NCBI GenBank assembly: GCA_947455845.1 | Contig: CANGQE010000047.1 | Coordinates: 1 to 8,192 of the forward strand | Reading direction: 5' to 3' | DNA: 8,192 nt | Source: Rickettsiales bacterium | GTDB taxonomy: Bacteria; Pseudomonadota; Alphaproteobacteria; Rickettsiales; UBA1997 | Shown here: piece after piece, positions 6,801 to 8,192 of the stretch | How the letters are laid out: each line of letters opens with the position of its first letter | Position numbering within the stretch: position 1 is the first letter of the stretch | Made by a program: the position numbers and the translations under genes | The notes under the pieces: model-generated | What the model saw: only the letters and a program-made list of their open reading frames with translations | The model's database searches: none | What the model was told of the DNA's origin: nothing

Positions 6801-8192
6801 GAATGCAATATATTTTACCGGATTTTGAAATTAAAATTGATCCAAGCACTCGTGATCAATCTACCAACTATTTATCGAGAATTTTAGAGTTAAGCAAAGC
6901 CGATACTTTAATTTTTCCCTTCCCTAAATCAAAAAGATCCCACAATAAAGAGCCTCGATTCTTACTAGTAGCAAGTGATGAGGATGATTCGCTTTTTTAT
7001 CACATCGGATTTATTTCAGAACTTAGCCGACCTTCAGAAGCATCTGACATCGCACTATTTTTAACCGGCCAAAATTCAATAATAAGCTTCTTTGACCAAA
7101 CCAACTCAATTGGTGGAGATTACGGAATTGCCAGTACCAACATTTCCCGACAATATATTCAACCAACCAAGGATGATTGCCTTCATGGCCTTCACGCCTT
7201 AGATCGAAATTATTTAATGCAATTTAATCGCGATCGTACCGACCCTGACGAAGCGATAGACAATATTGACCTCAAACTAATATTGCCGCAAAGAGCACTG
7301 GAAAATGCTCACATCACCTGCGACGAAAGTCATAAAATGCCTAAAGAATTAATAAGTTTAATCGAAGTGAATACTTTAAAAAGTGATAGATTTCATCTGG
7401 ATGGCTATAAAAGTTCTAAAATTGAGCGCAAACCAACAAGTTATGACATGGAGGTTCAGCCTACTCTGGATGAACTAGCTTACGGCGAACCAATTACTGA
7501 AACTGCACCTCACGCGCTCAGTCCCAGCAAGGTATCTTCATCTTCACCGGTAAGGATAACTCCAAGTAAGCCTAGAGAACATTTGGTTTTACTCAAAAGT
7601 AAATATCCCAAACCAACACTTTTTCATTTACTGAATTTCGATAAAGTCGAAACATCAAGTGAAGAAGAAACCTCTGATCCCATTGCCACAAATGAGGAAG
7701 CTTTCATCGAAGATCCCGCTTTACTGCTCAAGCCTATTGACCAAGAAAAGGTTATTATTACAGCCAGCGAAAGACAAGAGAGCGACAATGCAGCTAACTT
7801 GTTACAACTCAAACTTAGCGATTCTAAATTATTTTTGTCCGAATCTCATTCCTCAAACTTACTACAACTAACTGAACAAACTTTACGGGCAAGCGATTTT
7901 ACCTCGGCAGATTTTGTAGAATATATTTTACCTGATTTTGACCTTAATCAAAGTAGCTACACTTCCAATGATCTGGCGCAGATTCTCTCAATAAGCAGAG
8001 CCCACGCCTTGGTTCTACCTTATCAAGAAAATTCTGAATTAAAATATCACTTCTTTGACCATAACCCAGAAGGAGATGGTTTAACCCAGGTATCTCTTGA
8101 TCCTAATCGACTAAATGATTTTCTTAAAGAATACACCAGCACCACCCCTGATCAAATAATTATCCGCTTCTTTGATAGAAACAGTCTAACTG
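3839..8192 (+). CDS. Giant multidomain protein with SF2/SecA-like P-loop ATPase core and CE-clan-like cysteine peptidase motif (partial at right edge)
   Basis: The frame is open from the ATG at 3839 to the window end (1451 codons, no stop); an in-frame stop at 3827-3829 makes this the first start. Order of parts: a charged helix at residues 8-40; a Ser/Pro/Gln-rich, probably disordered region to about 250; helical segments to about 560; a P-loop core with MRTGGGKT (578-585), DEGF (636-639) and ITIGAS (682-687); about 300 uncharacterised residues including LIVTAWSLKWLYHH; a coiled coil near 925-970; a first YILPDF module (988-1087) followed by Gln1108 and Cys1114 in QPTKDDC; an acidic Ser/Pro linker at about 1205-1340; and a second YILPDF module (1359-1447). 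The MRTGGGKT box is very close to SecA's MKTGEGKT, but other SecA landmarks are missing, so this is not a translocase. No signal peptide or membrane helix is evident. A cytosolic or exported effector/toxin that couples an ATPase to a peptidase fold is the best guess; the role is unknown. Confidence 0.93.
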   Translation, partial: MFGPKKSALDAIRAQQEKAEKERAASKKLLDEKLREIEFSEPKKTAVVSKTSSSILAPTRSSFHKINIPQNNQATLAQNYPVQAQKKLSSHQTGTNDRVPDFRQSKEYSRPLKLAEEFEAVNNFRPKPSLQRLSTSQSNLHLPTFSGVLRSKSLKYDREEFRATQTAEQVRQQELATRKSTGGIPSKPTIEEGPLPMQAYKASLEVNTQKRQQAALLKENPNLARATTQESKRTSANPQADEKKSIKEFAQVLLKPFPKNGLKYSGKINASTFADDETLYKKDLTRILNDEANISQEQFSQFLEFNLCGIFDLLKNPAALPPSLPQDNAKKPSPSLRNNLEFIKSLIPSVEKSTSELFSRKVTSFLRAVELTNDREELDKELARAGEKNPAIIRLLSGFLNEQNNNAKITSAPFIFFRYALQAELTLISKQISVLENHVAVRNTPERNVGLLERTTDHGLVQKDMMLSAIEGKRSNVGKSSKSPGVLEAYKKNLEHPIKAAKLQFSKLRSGGVMDIASKNPATRPFESQYEIPLIAEDQIISEEQYAALLSIEEAIAKSSRVNPEDGTKIGGHARMRMRTGGGKTHVINLMDQFFERNRKEADLGKNIINLDLNSSNQTLDLLDAEDLSDTIIQADEGFFYGILGTNISKRINPEGKTNPNEIIKLQNNFLYNLRKKGATLITIGASESLEKIQNECDRLREKIKIESIDQTQHTYKEFIKQAQILLYGVNGKIINNQEPVFPLVISGNLSTNEANNKAHYNKGSRNIPLQKLRIKASGKEEKNTGIKFTVPDNKMTHKEFLIVTAWSLKWLYHHSEIGHFYSDIHQGAEKIFNALIPKSIGLRSKNSKNNKTPGFVDYTTPEKKDEELVELLQLSQAVKTKTTFKDYYIALSPLNDAVKSFLEKGFHKSLRSSSAPSNKSETKLQRLTEKLEFRDLQYEDLKNRRDNSTLERLKETQLHVMPASAQTSLEEMVKESLSANPLQPSERMQYILPDFEIKIDPSTRDQSTNYLSRILELSKADTLIFPFPKSKRSHNKEPRFLLVASDEDDSLFYHIGFISELSRPSEASDIALFLTGQNSIISFFDQTNSIGGDYGIASTNISRQYIQPTKDDCLHGLHALDRNYLMQFNRDRTDPDEAIDNIDLKLILPQRALENAHITCDESHKMPKELISLIEVNTLKSDRFHLDGYKSSKIERKPTSYDMEVQPTLDELAYGEPITETAPHALSPSKVSSSSPVRITPSKPREHLVLLKSKYPKPTLFHLLNFDKVETSSEEETSDPIATNEEAFIEDPALLLKPIDQEKVIITASERQESDNAANLLQLKLSDSKLFLSESHSSNLLQLTEQTLRASDFTSADFVEYILPDFDLNQSSYTSNDLAQILSISRAHALVLPYQENSELKYHFFDHNPEGDGLTQVSLDPNRLNDFLKEYTSTTPDQIIIRFFDRNSLT
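5561..5905 (+). other. P-loop ATPase core of the giant protein (SF2/SecA-like motifs I, II, III)
   Basis: Three motifs appear in helicase order and at plausible spacing. Motif I is MRTGGGKT with Lys584 and Thr585, fitting the SF2 form AxxGxGKT. Motif II is DEGF with Asp636 and Glu637 after the hydrophobic strand DTIIQA, where DExx helicases place the Walker B acids. A motif III-like ITIGASES follows strand ATLITIG at residues 680-689, where SF2 proteins have SAT or TAT. A preceding SEEQYAALLSIEEAIAKS helix could be the lead-in region. The second RecA-like domain (motifs V and VI with the arginine finger) is not recognisable by eye, so DNA or RNA unwinding is not shown; ATP binding is the safer reading. 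Confidence 0.7.
6800..7099 (+). repeat. YILPDF module, copy 1 (protein-level repeat)
   Basis: Residues 988-1087 of the giant protein. Shared points with copy 2, in order: YILPDF (991-996), a helix of the form L-S-R-I-L-E-L-S-K-A, a strand ending in Pro (DTLIFP), an FLLVASDEDD strand and turn, and a closing strand IISFFD ending at Asp1086. Helix, strand to Pro, strand, then a hydrophobic strand ending in Asp is the order expected upstream of the catalytic Cys in Ulp1-like peptidases. The conserved His is not obvious; His1055 in FYHIGF is one candidate but is not matched in copy 2. Confidence 0.75.
7142..7222 (+). other. QxxxxDC element resembling the CE-clan cysteine peptidase active site
   Basis: Residues 1102-1128 include YIQPTKDDCLHGLHAL. 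Gln1108 precedes Cys1114 by six residues with Asp just before the Cys, the same spacing as the oxyanion-hole Gln and nucleophile Cys in Ulp1/SENP proteins (QxxxxDCG). Here Leu replaces the usual Gly after Cys, and a Gly appears two residues later. It lies 28 residues after the FFD strand of YILPDF module 1. In known families such domains cleave SUMO or ubiquitin or acetylate host proteins (YopJ). Activity here is unproven because no clear catalytic His is seen. Confidence 0.45.
7913..8179 (+). repeat. YILPDF module, copy 2 (protein-level repeat)
   Basis: Residues 1359-1447 of the giant protein, 371 residues downstream of copy 1. It has YILPDF (1362-1367), the helix LAQILSISRA, the strand ALVLP, KYHFFDHNPEGDG, and IIIRFFD ending at Asp1446. 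At DNA level the YILPDF segments agree at 21 of 22 bases (6807-6828 against 7920-7941), while flanks have diverged. The window ends five codons after this Asp, so whether a QxxxxDC element follows is not visible. Confidence 0.75.

Noticed and set aside
7624..7871. Overlapping small ORFs on both strands (62 codons minus, 70 codons plus) within the acidic linker of the giant gene
   Set aside because: They coincide with a repetitive Glu/Ser-coding stretch, which commonly opens shadow frames; the main frame continues through.
3839..8192. Calling the giant protein SecA or a standard DEAD-box helicase
   Set aside because: Only motif I is strikingly SecA-like; the SecA preprotein cross-linking domain, its DEAR-type motif and a recognisable motif VI are absent.
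1..8192. CRISPR array, insertion sequence or tRNA/rRNA gene
   Set aside because: No regularly spaced direct repeats, transposase reading frame with terminal repeats, or cloverleaf-type sequence could be found by reading.

Overview
The window looks like AT-rich chromosomal DNA from an alphaproteobacterium. The N-terminal domain of its DnaB reads like alphaproteobacterial replicative helicases: AEQAILG near the start, then FYEPAHQKIY, NQVTLKQFFE, GGALYL and DYGKLIHDLALKRELVMIGED. The AT bias and two huge, low-complexity, effector-like proteins next door suggest a host-associated lineage such as Rickettsiales or Holosporales. That placement is inference; no rRNA or tRNA gene is present to test it.

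Layout. Positions 1-1048 (minus strand) hold the first part of dnaB. Its Walker A motif is interrupted directly after GRPSMGK by an intein with no Cys or Ser at position 1 and with an H-L-W block B, the marks of a class 3 intein. The intein and the rest of dnaB run off the left edge. Positions 1049-1250 are an AT-rich divergent spacer with a perfect 20-bp palindrome. On the plus strand, 1251-3815 encodes an 854-residue unrecognised protein. After 23 bp, a second ORF runs from 3839 to the right edge without a stop (at least 1451 residues).

The second protein is the most interesting object. It has a disordered N-terminal third, then an SF2/SecA-like P-loop ATPase core (MRTGGGKT, DEGF, IGAS near residues 578-687). 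A coiled coil follows, then a roughly 95-residue module (marker YILPDF) that is followed by a QxxxxDC element like the active site of CE-clan (Ulp1/YopJ-type) cysteine peptidases. After an acidic linker the YILPDF module occurs again and is cut by the window edge. The 854-residue protein has the same general build (charged N-terminal helix, Ser/Thr/Pro/Gln-rich region, C-terminal folded part) and may hold a divergent relative of the module.

The two plus-strand genes are probably co-transcribed and may act together as a large effector or toxin-like pair. That function is inferred from architecture only. Neither gene has a clear Shine-Dalgarno sequence.
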